Notes: a model not told the origin generated them from the sequence alone. A stretch of 64,000 nt of DNA from Nepenthes gracilis (GCA_033239525.1 BSYO01000038.1:6513041-6577040); one strand, 5' to 3'; shown: positions 12,169 to 25,100, numbered from the stretch's first letter. Translations and numbers: made by a program.

Positions 12169-15100
12169 TGTGCTCTATCCTGATATCTATTTTAAGCTTG
12201 GATTAAAAAAAGATCAAATGAGACCAACCGAGAGACTCTTGTACAGATTAGACAATGAACCCGTACCGGTCCAGGGAAACATTCAACTGGAAGTCACATT
12301 AGGAACATGTCCAAATGCAACATCTCACATGCTCATATTCCAAGTAGTCGGCCAACCATTGGTCTACAACGCTATATTGGGATGACACTGCTTAGGTGCA
12401 TTCGGAGTAGTAGTGTCAATTCCACATTTGAAGATAAAATTTATGACAACATGTGGCGTCAGAGAGGTCCTAGGTGACCAAATCACCAATCGAATGTGCT
12501 ACTTATTCAGGTCAATCAAGCGATTCCAAATCAATCGATCAAAAAATTTGACCTCCGAGACGAGGCAACCCTATAGCAAAGTTAGTCTAACGAGTCTATA
12601 GACCAAATCCCACTAGATTCTAACGATCTCAAGAAATGTATGCAAATTGGAAGCTCTTTACCTAATCACCAACATGAATAGCTAATGAGTTTTCTTTAGC
12701 AAAACTCTAATGTATTCGTGTGGACTTCCGTTGATATACCAGAAATTTCAACTGAGGTGATAGTCCATAAGTTAGCTCTCGATCTGGGTCATAAGCCTAT
12801 TAGGCAAAAGTAGAGAAATCATTCTATCAAGAAGCGGATTGCTGTGAGAGAGGAAGACAGGAAGCTACTCGACATGTGATTCGTAAGGAAGGTCCAATAT
12901 TTGAACTGACTATTAAACATAGTGCTCATTAAGAAAAGTAATGAAAAATAATGGATGTGCGTCGACCTCACAGACATGAATAAAGTATATCCGAAAGATA
13001 GTTTTTTTATTAAGAATTAATCTATTGGTAGACTCAACATCTAGGTACAAGCTGTTAAGCTTATAGATATCTATTTAGATTACAACTAAATCCAAATGAG
13101 TCCCGACAATGAAGAGCTCACCTGCTTTATAACCAACCATAAGACGTACTGTTACAAAGTCATGCCTTTCAGTCTGAAGAACATGAGAGCCATGTACCAA
13201 AGACTGCTGAATAAAATATTTGTGGCTCAAGTTGGATAGAATATGGAGGTATCTGTGGACAACATGCTTATCAAAAGTATAGCAGCCAACAACTATATCC
13301 GTGACTAGGTGAAGCTTTTGAGGTATTCCGATGACACAAGATAAAGTTAAATCCAACAAAGTGCATATTCAGAGTAACTTCTGGGAAGTTCCTTGGGTTT
13401 GTTGCGTCTTATTGGGAGATTGAAACAAACCTTGAGAAGATAAAAACTATCATAGATATGAATCTACCCTAAACCATGATGGAAGTTCAAAGGCTAATTG
13501 GGATGTTCGCAACACTCTCCCAATTCCTAACGAAGTCAGTAGAAAACTATCTACTAATTTTCAAGGTCCGGAGAGGAATGAAGGCAAACAGTTTCCAATG
13601 AACGAAAAATTGTAAGGCAGCTTTCCAAAACTAAAGAAATACCTCACCCATCCTCCTCTCTTGTCCTCTCTTAAAGAAGGTAAAGAATTATACCTCTATT
13701 TGACGATATCCAACACGTTGCTAAGTTCGATCCTGAACAGGCATGAGTCCAAAATATAGCGACCGGTCTACTACATCAATAAAATTCTGACTGACACCGA
13801 CACTTGCTACTTGCAAGTTGAGAGGATTGCTCTAGCACTGATCCACTCTACTAGGAACCTATGACTATATTTCCAAACCTATAAGATCATCGTCCTAACT
13901 AATCAACCACCAAAGGAAATTTTGTAAAAACATAAAGTGCCTGATTGATTAATCAAGTAGACAAATGAATTGGAAGAGTTTGACATAAAAATCTGAACGA
14001 TGCCAAGCACATAAAAAAGACAGTAGGCTGGTATACCCTCACGGACGGGAGATTGTACCGACGGGGATACTTCATTCCTTACATACGGTGTCTAACATTA
14101 GAAGAAGTTAACTATACGCTGAGCGAAGTACATCTCCAAATTTATGAATCACATGTAGGGGGCAAGAATCTGTCATTCAAGGTTATATGATAGGGCTACT
14201 GCTGGCTTACGACAAAGTGAGATGCCATGGAATTCATGAAGAAATGAAAAAATTATCAAATCTACGATAACGTTCCTCATCGGCTACACACAGAGCTCAA
14301 AACCCTACAATTGCCCTAATCGTTCACACAATGGATTGCCTATCATGTCAGGATAAAGAAAGTTCATCATAGTCAGTATTGACTACTTTATAAAATGGGT
14401 AGAGGTTGCCCCACTAGAGAGAATAACCGAACAAAATGTAACGAAGTTCGTTTGGGCAAAGTATCATTTGTAGATTCAGGATTCCTAAAGTTATAGTGAC
14501 TGACAACGGAATCCAATTCATTAGCAAGAGATTACCAAGTACTACATGAGTTTGGGGATACGGCTAGTTCATACTTTCATTGCCAATCCACAAGCGAACG
14601 GGTAAGTGGAAGTGGTGAATCGAATCCTGCTACACGGGTTGAAAACAAAGCTTGAAGATGTTTAGGGCTCATGGGCAGACTAGCTACCCTTCATGGTATG
14701 ATCCTACTGGACAACCCGCAGGGAACTAACACGAGAAACACCGTTCAGCCTATGTTAAGGGATTAAGGCGATCATCCCTATAGAGATCGGTCTATCCAAT
14801 CTCTAAGCCAAAAGTTTCAACCCACAAAATAATTCCCAACAACTTCGAGAGTATTCAACTTTCTCAAGGAAGCTCAAGATGCGACAAGGCTATGGATAGT
14901 GACTTATTAGCAACGAATCGCTTGATACTGCAACAGAAAGGCAAAAGCTTACCAATTCGAGGTGGGGGACTTAGTTTTACATAATATAGAGGCAGTAGGT
15001 AAAAGTATCTATAAGAATAAGTTATCCCCTAATTGGGAGGGGTCATTTCTAATCTTAGCAATTCTCTAAAATAGTGCATACAAGCTACACACCCAAAATA

Positions 15101-15180
15101 AAAAACATGTTCCAAGGACGTAGAATACCGTCCACCTCAAAAAATGCTATCAATAAACCTTTGCCGAAGAAAGGTAAGTT
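12169..15180 (+). pseudogene. Tat A pol (protease, RT, RNase H region, integrase), interrupted and decayed
   Basis: Continuation of 2650-2875 beyond the Tekay B insertion. Protease end: LYPDIYFKLGL, IQLEVTLGTCP, YNAILG (12174-12385). RT: AVREEDRKLLDM, WMCVDLTDMNKVYPKDSF (about 12955-13005), CYKVMPFSLKN, MYQRLLNKIF, and catalytic box SVDNMLIKS near 13250-13280 (family YVDDMLVKS, so the second Asp is Asn). Integrase: SIDYFIKWVEVAPLERITEQ (about 14370-14430), ANPQANG, and a C-terminal end VPRT near 15110 that fits the family PRTWN ending. Stops and frameshifts occur throughout. The wording is that of the Tat lineage (RIRE2/Grande/Retand relatives), distinct from Tekay. Confidence 0.8.
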
Positions 15181-16200
15181 TTGTACATGTCATATGGACT
15201 GCATGTATAATATATTTATATTAAAGTTAATAAAACTTTCATACGTTTATTACATTGATTGTTCATATGAATGCTTACTTGACATTGTACAAATATTCAC
15301 AGTCAAGATTGACCCTAAGTTGGGTAAAAATTTTACCTATAAATCCACCTGCTAAAAGAACAGTCAAAAGCTCGATCAAGACAACTAAGTGGCCCAAATA
15401 AGGTCGAGCACAAAACCTCGGTCATGACAACTGAGCAGCCTAAATAAGATCGAATGCAAAAACCCGGGGGCCTTATCGACATAAGCCAAACCCCATAAAG
15501 AGGTCAAAATAAAAGAAAGCTTAGGAGGTTTTTCAGTATACGTGCGACAACGTCCTTTGGTAAGAGAGAGTACCATAAGTCAAAGATAATCGACTGGTTA
15601 GAGCCCGACGCACAAGTGCAACGACCTTCTCTAATAGGAATGAGCACCATCACCTAAATGCGATCGACGATCTAGGCTTTGTCAAAACTCGACGACTATG
15701 GTAACAAAACCTAGTCGGCCAAAAAGAGGTTTTTCTAGCATGCGTGCAACAACGTTCTCTCATGGAAAAAAGCACCATCAAACAAAAAGGTGTAACGACG
15801 TTCTCTTATAAAATTGACCGCTATTAAGCAAATATGGTTGACCAATTACATCCGACCATGCCCGATGACAATAGCGACCACGCTTTGTGAGCATACATAA
15901 AAAGAATATCGGTGACAATGATCAAAACAATCTAGTTGATTTATTAATGAATCAATATTTACAACATGGAGATCAAAAGCAACCAATAAAAGATTATAAT
16001 GATACTACCTATTGCCATCACTAGAACAAAATGACTATCATAAGGCTAGGAGCTCCCTGGTAACCATGGTGCCGGCTCCCCACTTGCCTCCGAGAAATCA
16101 TTCAATTCTAAACGGTGAGGAGCTCTGAAAGTTCGAGTCAAGTTACCCTAGTGGAAAGTCAGGAGCGACTAAGGACATGAACCATCTACAGCAGTGGAAA
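15181..16200 (+). other. Non-coding 3' region of Tat A
   Basis: No supported gene. The stretch between the end of pol and the antisense ORF contains repeated phrases around GGTCGAGCACAAAACCTCGG and related variants at 15400-15800, giving a loose degenerate repetition. It is best read as untranslated sequence of the Tat element. Confidence 0.45.
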
Positions 16201-17897
16201 CCATCCCGGAATTTGTTATCCAGAACAGGTCTAACCTCTTCCAGATGAAGACGTGTCCTAAACTTTCCTTTGAGTTGAGTGCACTTGATTCAAAGATTGG
16301 TAAATTGCTGCGTAACCTCTTGGAATTTGTCACTGAGTGAAGTGACTTGATTCAGGGCTAAAGATCTTTCATTTGAGAGTTATTGGGATCTTGGCAACAA
16401 TTCGGATAACTCTCTATCGAGGAAAGCGGCCCGATCTTGACTCTATTGAGCCTCAGCAATGGTAGCATCAATCTGGATCTCCATCTCCATGACAACACTA
16501 AGATCGGTGTATATCTGAGACAAACAAAAAACTTCAACGTCTTACTGGTATAGCCCATCTACTACCAAATGAACCGACTCTTACGACTACCAAGCAAAGC
16601 AAAATAGTTAGTCAAAAAATGATGACAACATAAAGAATAGTTAAAAAGAGAATGACTCATGAGTGGTACCTCAACGGGAAATAGTCTCTCCTAAAAAGAT
16701 TGGCCAAGAGAAGCTCCGGGCCTAGGGACAGATGGAGACTTCTAGTATAGTAGAGACAATCCTTGATGTTAGAAAGGGACCTCAAACCCAGGAAGAGAAA
16801 AAATGCCTAACTCCAATGGGTGCTCAGAAGCCAAAGCATCAGTGTGAAGAACCTCTTCTGCAGCCATAGTCTCTAATTATTATCATAAAATTCTTCAGCT
16901 GCCTGATCATTATTAATGTGCTCCTTAACAAAAATGGCAGGAGGCATAGAGATAGGTACATCAGGCAATGAGCTAACCAAAATTAGAATCCCATACTCGG
17001 TGTTACCAAGTTGATCGGCTCATTCAATATGCCGACCACGGAATCATTTATTCTCGAAGTAGTGGGTAGTGGAGCCTCACTACCCTAAGTGAATTTAGTC
17101 GTCTCTTCAGAAACTGGATGAACCGAAGAAGAATGGAAGGAACTCGACTTTCAAGATGATTTGCCAGCATGCGCCATAGTCATCACTTCACAGATCTCAT
17201 TGATAACTCGCTCATAATCTGTTGAGGAAGATGAGGAAGGATCTACCATAACGGTTGCCCTTTTAGGAGAATCCCGGATAATAAAACTCTCATGGTTTCC
17301 TCTTAGAATGATGAAAAGGTATGACAGTGACATCCTCTGCTTCCATTCTGACCTCCCAATGGACATCTCTAGTGTAAGCAGAGTTAACTCTATCCCATTT
17401 ATTGGAGAGAGTCCAGCCAAAAAAACAAAAATATAAAAATATCAATCCTTCAACCATTTATTGAATTTGGATTGTCTCCGCTTGTTTTGTACTTCTTATA
17501 GGGGGTGAACGAAATCCAATCAATATCTTAGTTGAATCAAAAGACCACCTTAATGGACTGAGCATCCAGGAGAAGCTTATTATAGAAAAAAAAAAAAAAC
17601 AAGCAAAGAGATCAAATATCTAAGAGCATTGGGGTGAAGGCACACCACCGGAATCTGAAGGGCCTCCAAAATTTCATATAACTCATTCGCAAAAAGAATC
17701 TGAAGGCCTTCTTTCAAATAGGCCTCGTAAATGGTAATGAAGCTGAGTCAAGGACCGTAGGCTCAATCATCCGGTTCAAGGATTATATATGGAACAACGA
17801 TGGGAATATTATACTTCTCATAAAGACTATCCACATCATTACAAGTAAAGACGGATCGAATCGTAGTGACACCCTGAGAAGTTGCCTGTGAAGCCAT
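16200..17897 (-). pseudogene. Decayed antisense ORF of Tat A, resembling the plant gypsy-type transposon domain
   Basis: On the minus strand, ATG at 17897 begins MASQATSQGVTTIRSVF and continues VDSLYEKYNIPIVVPYI; after stops come FITIYEAYLKEGLQILF and LEALQIPVVCLHPNALRYL (about 17770-17625). This pattern (a Tyr/Phe-Glu-Ala motif, then LHPNAxRxL) resembles the putative gypsy-type transposon domain (Pfam PF04195) found in antisense extra ORFs of Tat-lineage elements such as Grande. Further down are a Trp-rich segment (FGWTLSNKWDRV, near 17400) and a charged, coiled-coil-like tail (MEMEIQIDATIAEAQ, near 16490-16440). Stops, a poly-A tract at 17586-17599 and frameshifts break it. The function of such aORFs is not established. 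Confidence 0.6.
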
Positions 17898-20404
17898 GAG
17901 GGTAAGAAGGAAAGAGCAAATTAGAACAGAGCGATAAGAAGGATAAAGAAATGCAGAAACAACAGAGGGTTAGAATTTAAATAGCCAAAACTTTGGCCCA
18001 AGAATGGTGTCGTCTAAGAGTACTAAAGAGGTGCATTTTCGTAATGGTTGAACACATGCCTGCACCGGAATGTGCTGCAGCACATCTGTTTCACTATATC
18101 AGTAATGATGACCTAATGCCATGCCTCCTGATGCAGCAAATAGATAGCTGGTGGCACTAATGCCTGGATCGGTGTATCTACAGCGCAATGTAGGTAATAA
18201 TGCCCTGACACATCATTTTCTAAGATGGTAGACTGGTGACAGGTGACCCTGACATCACTTGAGTTTCATTCGACTGATTTACAAATGCCTAACAGAGCAT
18301 TCAAATTAAGTAATTACATGTCGGATTGTCAAAAAATCGAGTTATCGATGATTCGAGTTGTCAAATTGTCAAAAATAAAATAATAAAAAATAACATTCAA
18401 GTGCTTCAAAAAATATAAGAATATTAGAGCCATACAATGAAGACAAACCATATTTAAATAGTTTCATTCATTAATTCCTTTTATAATGTACAAACTTATA
18501 ACAGCAAAAGTACAACTCGGAAGGAGATGAAAAAGACATAGAGTGGCGATCCGACAAGAGAAAGATGTCCACCCAACCTAGCTACGTGTATCTCAGTCAC
18601 CTCTGTCATGTCCTAAATCTTGATCTTGACATTATCTCTTTATCCCAATTCTTATTAATTAATCAATTTATCCTTTAATAACCATCTGGACGTGAATTTC
18701 ATGTAAATATTTTAACCAATCACAATTAAATTAATATAATATCATATACAGGACCCAAAACATTAGTTACACCACACGTGGCTTCCAATGCCTACCCAAA
18801 ATCTGACGTTGGCCCTTTATATAAGGAAATATATTTGTCATAATATAATCAAAGTATATAACTGTGGAAATATAAATCATAAGCTGTTGGATATCCTCAT
18901 AGCACATCCATAACCCATAATAACAAAATTTGAACAACCGACACTTAGCTTACTGGCACAGCTACAGTCCGAAACAAACTAATCATCGACAACTGATGCC
19001 CAAAATGGGAATTAAACTAAAATTACATCATTTTACAAATTAACCACTGTCTGGAAGCATTAAACAATGCTTAACATTAACAAAGCACTAAAATAAACTC
19101 TTCAAATCACATTAACTTTTTAATCCTACTCATTCGACAAGAACTCATACATTTCATCTAATAAGGTTAGTAAAATAGTAATAAGTGAGTCAAAAATTTA
19201 GCAGAGCACATAATATATCAATGAACATATATTGCATTAAAATATATTGGAAGGACTATAAATCGTGATTGGATGCAATAATATGGACTTGTGGAGAAAA
19301 ACTTATATAATGCATTTCCTGATTTCTTATATTGTTCTTACTCCATTTAAATGTGCAAAACATGCTTAATTTCTTATTTTTCTTGAGGACCGGGGCTAAT
19401 AAGCCTTGCCAACTAAAGAAACAGACAATCGAAACTCGTGTCGTGTATACTCCTACGTAACCAAAGGTCATATATTTCTATTCAAGACCCGAATGTGGGC
19501 CGCCTACATATCACCCTTTAGACAGGGCCAAATGCCACTTCTCACTCATAGATGATAGGTTTAAGCCTCAATATATCACTATAATAAACTAAGACATGCC
19601 ATAATATACTGCTCATTAAATCATAATCTATAGTCCAATGTTTAGCTTAAGAAAATTCTATACTTTTCTACTTAATTCTTAATTTTTACCCTTTTGAAAA
19701 AAATTTTATTATTTTTCATTGTAATTGTAGAATTTCCTATTAAAATTCTACATTTTCTTGACTTAAATAATTTTCTTAAACATGCACAATCATTCTTAGT
19801 AGTCTGACGTAGCAAATTCAGTATAAAAATGGCCAAAGACTTCCGCTAGTGCATAAATGCAACGCAAAAAATCAACTAGTGCATAATTCAGTGCAGAAAA
19901 TTGACAATGATGATATTTTAAACATGAAATAATTAAAAGAATTTAGTAAAATGTACAAAAATGCAGAGTTCAGCAAGTAAAACTGTCTCAGCAATTTTAT
20001 TTTTGACAGCACACATGCTAAATAATTTCGATGAAATTCCAAAATACGACATGAATTTTCAGGGCATATAGTAGCATGAATTTTCAGGGCATATACTAGC
20101 ATTTTCTCAATATACAAGTGGGTCATCTACAAAAATAAGTATGATAGTCTAGAAAATTTTAGCTAAATAGAAGTAATCAGCACATGAGAAGAAATTTTGC
20201 AATATTAGTCCATTTAGTACACGTGGGGCATTTTATGAGGAATTCCAGTACTTGCAGAGGACTTTAGTCAAATGTTTAGACATGCTTGGACTTGTGTACG
20301 AATTCAAACATTGAATAACAACATATCTTGAAATCAGAACATGCATGACGTTAGAATGCAATGCTCAGCACATATATATATTATACATAACTTAAGCTTG
20401 AATT
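17898..20404. other. AT-rich stretch without recognisable genes
   Basis: No coding signal on either strand; only short chance frames. It probably includes the 3' end of Tat A, but no LTR boundary could be fixed. A 25-bp direct tandem duplication (CATGAATTTTCAGGGCATAT plus AGTAG) lies at 20050-20099. Confidence 0.5.
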
Positions 20405-20469
20405 CTTATAAAATTACTCTTTTTTTTTAAAAGTAATTTTTTAAGAGTACCCGAGGTGTCCCTATAGGT

Positions 20470-20865
20470 TCCAAAACATGTGTCTTATGTAATACTGGGA
20501 ATGAGAACCATGATCACCTATTCTTCAAGTGCCAGTTCTCTGCTTCCTTATGGAGTATGCTTCATCGCTGAGCAGGTCTCCAATGGACTTACCCAGAGTG
20601 GAATCACAATATCTTGTAGGCTGCTAACAAATAGAAAGGAAAGAACCTCAAGGCTCAATCTTTGTGTCTCACCCTAGCTGCCTCGGTTTACTTTATCTGG
20701 AAGGAGCGTAACCGTTGAATCTTCCAAGATTCCCCCCATCATCATACAGCCCAAATATTCACTCATATTTTTGAGGTTGTCTGATGTAGACTCAAGGCCA
20801 ATCTTGCCGTCTTTACCTGGGTGGATAAAACTATGCTGGATCGTTGGAGTTTATCTTCGTAAATT
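20470..20865 (+). pseudogene. LINE ORF2 C-terminal fragment (zf-RVT type)
   Basis: Translation from 20476 reads TCVLCNTGNENHDHLFFKC, a CX2C...HX4C zinc-binding pattern typical of the domain after the reverse transcriptase in plant LINEs (zf-RVT, PF13966). It continues QFSASLWSMLHR, a stop, and then CLTLAASVYFIWKERNRW with changes, the usual end of these proteins. RT and endonuclease are absent because the copy is 5'-truncated. Confidence 0.75.
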
Positions 20866-20904
20866 GTGCGTAGTCTGCCATTAGTAGCATATCTCGACAA
20901 AGAA

Positions 20905-21455
20905 AAATTGCTACCATTTTTATTTTTATTTTTATTTTATTTTCTATTATATTTCACCCTTTGTAGCGTTCCTAAAGAGAGAAAAATCCTTATTTGTATC
21001 CCTCCTCCTTTGCTTTTGCTTTTTATTTTTGTTCACCCCTATTTTGTCTCTCTCAGGGAAAAAAAATTTGCTACCATTTTTATTTTTATTTTCTTTTCTA
21101 TTATATTTTGCCCTTTGTAGTGTTCCTAGAGAGAGAAAAACCCTTATTTGTATCCCTCCTCCTTTGCTTTTGCTTTTTATTTTTGTTCACCCCTGTTTTG
21201 TCTCTCTCAAAAAAAAATATTTTGGTACCATTCTTATCTTTATTTTTATTTTATTTTCTATTATGTTTTGCCCTTTGTTGCGATTAAAAAAAAACTACTA
21301 TAGTTTTATTTTAATATCTACTATGTTTCACCCTTTGTAACATTCCTTGCGGAAAAAAAAAACTCTTATTTGTATCTTTCCTCCTTTGCTTTTGCTTTTT
21401 ATTTTTGTTTCATCCTTGTTTTGTCTCTCTCAAAAAAAAAGTGTTTGTTGTTATC
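20905..21455 (+). repeat. T-rich minisatellite, period about 155-160 bp, about 3.5 copies
   Basis: The block TTGCTACCATTTTTATTTTT begins near 20908 and 21068 and recurs with changes near 21222. Each unit contains CACCCTTTGTAGCGTTCC-like, CCTCCTCCTTTGCTTTTGC and TTTTGTCTCTCTC segments. The long plus-strand frames here are low-complexity Phe/Leu runs caused by the repeat and are not genes. Confidence 0.75.
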
Positions 21456-21814
21456 TTTGGTCCAGTCATATTACTTGGCCAAGTGGGTCTAGGGCTGCTA
21501 TGATAGCCAACAAGGAAGTATCTCTCTCCGTGTCTCTGCCCCTTTTTTTGGACCTCTTTGATGTGGTGGTCCATTGGGTCATGTTGGTAGGACTATGTCT
21601 TTGCTTTGTTCAGTTTGGGGATGCTCCCTTTCCAAAAAAAAAAAAAAAAAAAAACTGTCTGTTCTCCCTCATTTCAGGCACATTTGGTCAGCATGGCATC
21701 CCGAAAATGCCTGTCTTTTGACAATTAGGCATCTGATGATTTGGATCATATCAGTTGCTCTTAGCCGATGTACTTTAAAGCTGCCTGGTGGCCATTCCGT
21801 GGTTTCATGACGTT

Positions 21815-22892
21815 TTGCCCCATCCGATCTTTTGACCTTCTCTGTGTGGTTCAAAAAAAAAAAAATTCATGGTCGATTTTGGGCTTCCTCAGCGTCTTTG
21901 CCCATGTCCATTGTGGGCTTTACCTTCGGAGTTTAAACATTGGTTATGTATTCTTTTCCTTTTTATCAATGAAATTTAATTGTTTACCAAAAACTTATGA
22001 AATTACTCTATAAAATCATGGGCATGCTCAATATAACATATTAACTGAATTTATAACATAATTGAGTTGAAAATTGAAAAAAGACAATAATAATGGAAGA
22101 AGAGTATAGAGTGCACTTGCCTTTTAATTTGATTTACCTAAAATTCTAGAGTCTTGGTTTTGGTCTTCATTATCTTGCTGGAGCTTGGCCTTGATGTGTT
22201 TAGCCTGCTATTACGCAGTAATTGCTCGGCGACTTTGTTGATAACGTTTCATGACTCAAACGTGGCGTCTCTGGCTAAAACAACCCGGTATTTGGTGGGC
22301 GTCCTTCACGCGTTTAGATGGTGTATTACTTGAGTTGGTTTGGAGTGTCTAGGCGAAACCATCACCCAGTTTTGCAAACGTGGCAATTTTGAGAGCTGGT
22401 TTGTTACAAAATTCGAGGAAAACGAACTGTTGGAACGAAAACCCTCTTTGTCATCCTGTAATAACATATTAATTTCCTTGCCATCCCGATCTTTAGAGGA
22501 CCTTCTCCTATGTGGTTCTAAAATTATCAATTTTTTAAACTTTAAAAAAAAAAAAAAAAATTCATGGTCTGATTCATGGTGACTAGGGCTTCCCCTAGCG
22601 TCTTTGTCCATGTCCATTGTGGGCTTTACCTTCGGAGTTTAAACATTGGTTATGCATTCTTTTTCCTTTTTATCAATAAAATTTAATTACTTACCAAAAA
22701 AACTTATGAAATTACTCTATAAAATCATGGAAATTTGACATGCATGCTCAATATAACATATTAACTATGAATTTATAACATAATTGAGTAAATAAATAAG
22801 AATTGTTCATGAAAATTGAAAAAAAGACAATAATAATGGAAGAAGAGTATAGAGTGCACTTGCCTTAATTTGATTTACCTAAAATTCTAGTT
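21815..22892 (+). repeat. Direct duplication of the LINE 3' end plus its genomic flank
   Basis: 21815-22153 and 22478-22892 share the same order: a CCATCCGATCTTT-like start, GACCTTCTC...GTGGTTC, an A run, TTCATGGTC, CGTCTTTG, GTCCATTGTGGGCTTTACC, CGGAGTTTAAACATTGG, the LINE end, the TSD CTTATGAAATTACTCT (21994 and 22703) and about 145-175 bp of flank ending CCTAAAATTCTAG. Since the second copy includes genomic flank, it came from DNA duplication, not a second retrotransposition. About 325 bp of unrelated sequence (22154-22477) separates the copies. Confidence 0.7.
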
Positions 22893-25100
22893 TTAATTCA
22901 TTTAAATTGAACTTCCTCAAGCTTTCTTTCTGTTATTCTCTCTCTTATCCTTAGCTCTCTCTTCTCTGAAATTTTTCCATGAAAATGACTGAAAATCGAG
23001 TCACATGTCGCCTATATACTACACAGCATTTGAGCATGGGTCAGGCGTACATCGAGCCCAAATCTACAGGTTCACTCCACTCAAGCATGGCTCAGGCATG
23101 CCTCTAACGCAGGTAATATGCCAATCGACCGCTAAAGCGTAGCTCAGGCGTGCCTCAGGTGCAAATAATATGCTTTCTACGCTCAAACGCATGTTAGGCC
23201 TGCATGAGGCATACATCACCCCTATGTTAGGCACATGTGAGGCTTCCATCAAGTATGAGTCATCTGGTCTAAATCTTAACTCTTTTAACATAATTTTTAT
23301 ATCATTTGACTTTAATTTTAATTATATTAATTTAATTGGTTATAATTACTATAATTTAAAAACTCGGGCTTCTGAACCTCCACGAGAACTAGTGAGATAA
23401 AGGGCACATTTACAACATACAGACCCAATCTCGAGACAGACACAAAAAGAAGAAAAGCTATCACTCCAAAAAATGGCAATATCACTTTAAGAGCTGCCCA
23501 TTTCAGATAGGGTGGGAGGCAAAAAAAGTCCTCTCCCCAAAAAAATAAAGTAGTAGTACTCCTAGAACTATCCATTTTCGATAAGTGAGGGAACAAAAAA
23601 AAAACCATCTACCAAGATCTGTCATAGTCACTCAGGATGTTATCATGGAAGCATTGTCACTGCTAGACCATCATGATGATAACGGCCTGATTTCATAATG
23701 AACGTAAAAGAGAAAAATTAAGATAATTTTTCATATAAAATAGGGTAATCAACGTAGACTTTAGGCGTATTTTTAAATCTTGACTGTAAGGGCTGGAAGA
23801 GAACTTCCACCGACTTCGACTTGTGACTGTAAAGGTTCCATGTGGCTCTGGACCGTCATACCACCAAGCAAAACAAATGATGTTTCATGATGCAAAGTAA
23901 AGAGAGTCTTGCCATGAGAGGAGACATCAGCGAGCATTCAATTCAAGAAGATAAACATCCCAATATTAATGGTAAAGAATCAAATCCTGCCAAACAAAAC
24001 ACCAAATCGGTAGAATATTTCGGTAAGAAACAACATTGAAAAATCTGCAACTAGCGTCCCATTAGTTACATGTTAGGAATTGAAATTCAAATCTCCTAAT
24101 ATGGAGGCTAGTGATGGGTACGACGGGAATCGGGTTAGCCCAAACCCAATCCATAAGTACATAAGAAGCCTAGATGAAAATAGTCCAAAGGAAGATGTCA
24201 CTAAGCCTATGAGGCAAATGGCACAACAACTGATTTGAGGGATGCAACCCGAATCGCTACGCATTGAAGATAATGATGGAGCATTTATGAACAATTTCAG
24301 GTGCAGTTGCACCAATTTAATGATCGAAAACTAAGCGGTCCAACCATTAAATGAAGACAGTCATTACACAAGCTAGTAACACCCATCACCATTAAAAAGG
24401 CATCAAGCCTACGCATTGGTTCTAGGGTCCACCAACCAAACGACGCTCCACACTATAAATACAATCTGACTCCCACAAAAAAGGGAACAAAGCCAAACAA
24501 ACAAAGTGAGACGACAAGCCAAAAAGTTAAACACTCTACAGATTGAGCACCCAATTCCTAAAGTCAAATACTCCGTTAGTTGAGTACATTATCCAAAGCT
24601 ACTCTACCAGTCTAGCGTGCTAAACGGAAACTAGCCCTCCAAACAAACTCTCATCCTCATTCACTTTATATTTTCACACTTATTTCTATACATCTTTCTA
24701 ATTTATTTAGAAATATTTCTAACATGAGCGTCGGATGATATATTAAAATGTAAGTCTCGTATTCCTCTTACATCTTATTTTTTCTTATTGTGGTGCGTAT
24801 GATACAAATTATGAGTAACAAAGGCCGAACCCGTCTTTAATCAAATACTCGTGCAAGACGGCTTCCTAGTTCGTTTAGTAACCTGGATCTTCAAGGCATA
24901 TCATATCTCAATATTAAGTCAATTGGATATAATTTTAGTCGTTCATGTCTTTTATTTAAAAAATTTAAAATTTAAAAAAATATATACATAGATTAATAGA
25001 TTCAAATTTTAATTATTTTAGAATGAGGTGGAGGAATCCGAAAGGACTCGATTTGCTAATGAATTCGACTTGCCCGCATAGCGTAACAGGGAATCCGGAA
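22893..25100. other. Intergenic DNA upstream of METTL4, possible LTR remnant
   Basis: No gene recognised. At 23030-23250 there is a loose repetition of CTCAGGCGTGCCTCAGG-type phrases. The segment 24400-24740 has a TATAAATAC motif at about 24453 and ends with CTAACATGAGCGTCGGAT, similar to the 3' end of some plant gypsy LTRs, so a solo or partial LTR is possible. The METTL4 promoter must lie near the right end; no clear core motif was identified. Confidence 0.4.

Larger units (their letters stand above)
20405..22009 (+). mobile_element. 5'-truncated L1-type LINE with 16-bp target site duplication
   Basis: CTTATAAAATTACTCT (20405-20420) and CTTATGAAATTACTCT (21994-22009) flank the insert and differ at one base. 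The insert (20421-21993) starts inside the ORF2 C-terminal zinc-finger domain, continues through a minisatellite-rich 3' UTR with internal A runs at about 21211-21217, 21636-21655 and 21852-21863, and ends TTTTTATCAATGAAATTTAA plus a short A-rich tail. This arrangement (5' truncation, long TSD, A-rich end) is the product of target-primed reverse transcription. Confidence 0.75.

Noticed and set aside
20866..21721. Long plus-strand frames rich in Phe, Leu and Pro
   Set aside because: They arise from T-rich minisatellite units and poly-A runs in a LINE 3' UTR; three overlapping frames are open at once.
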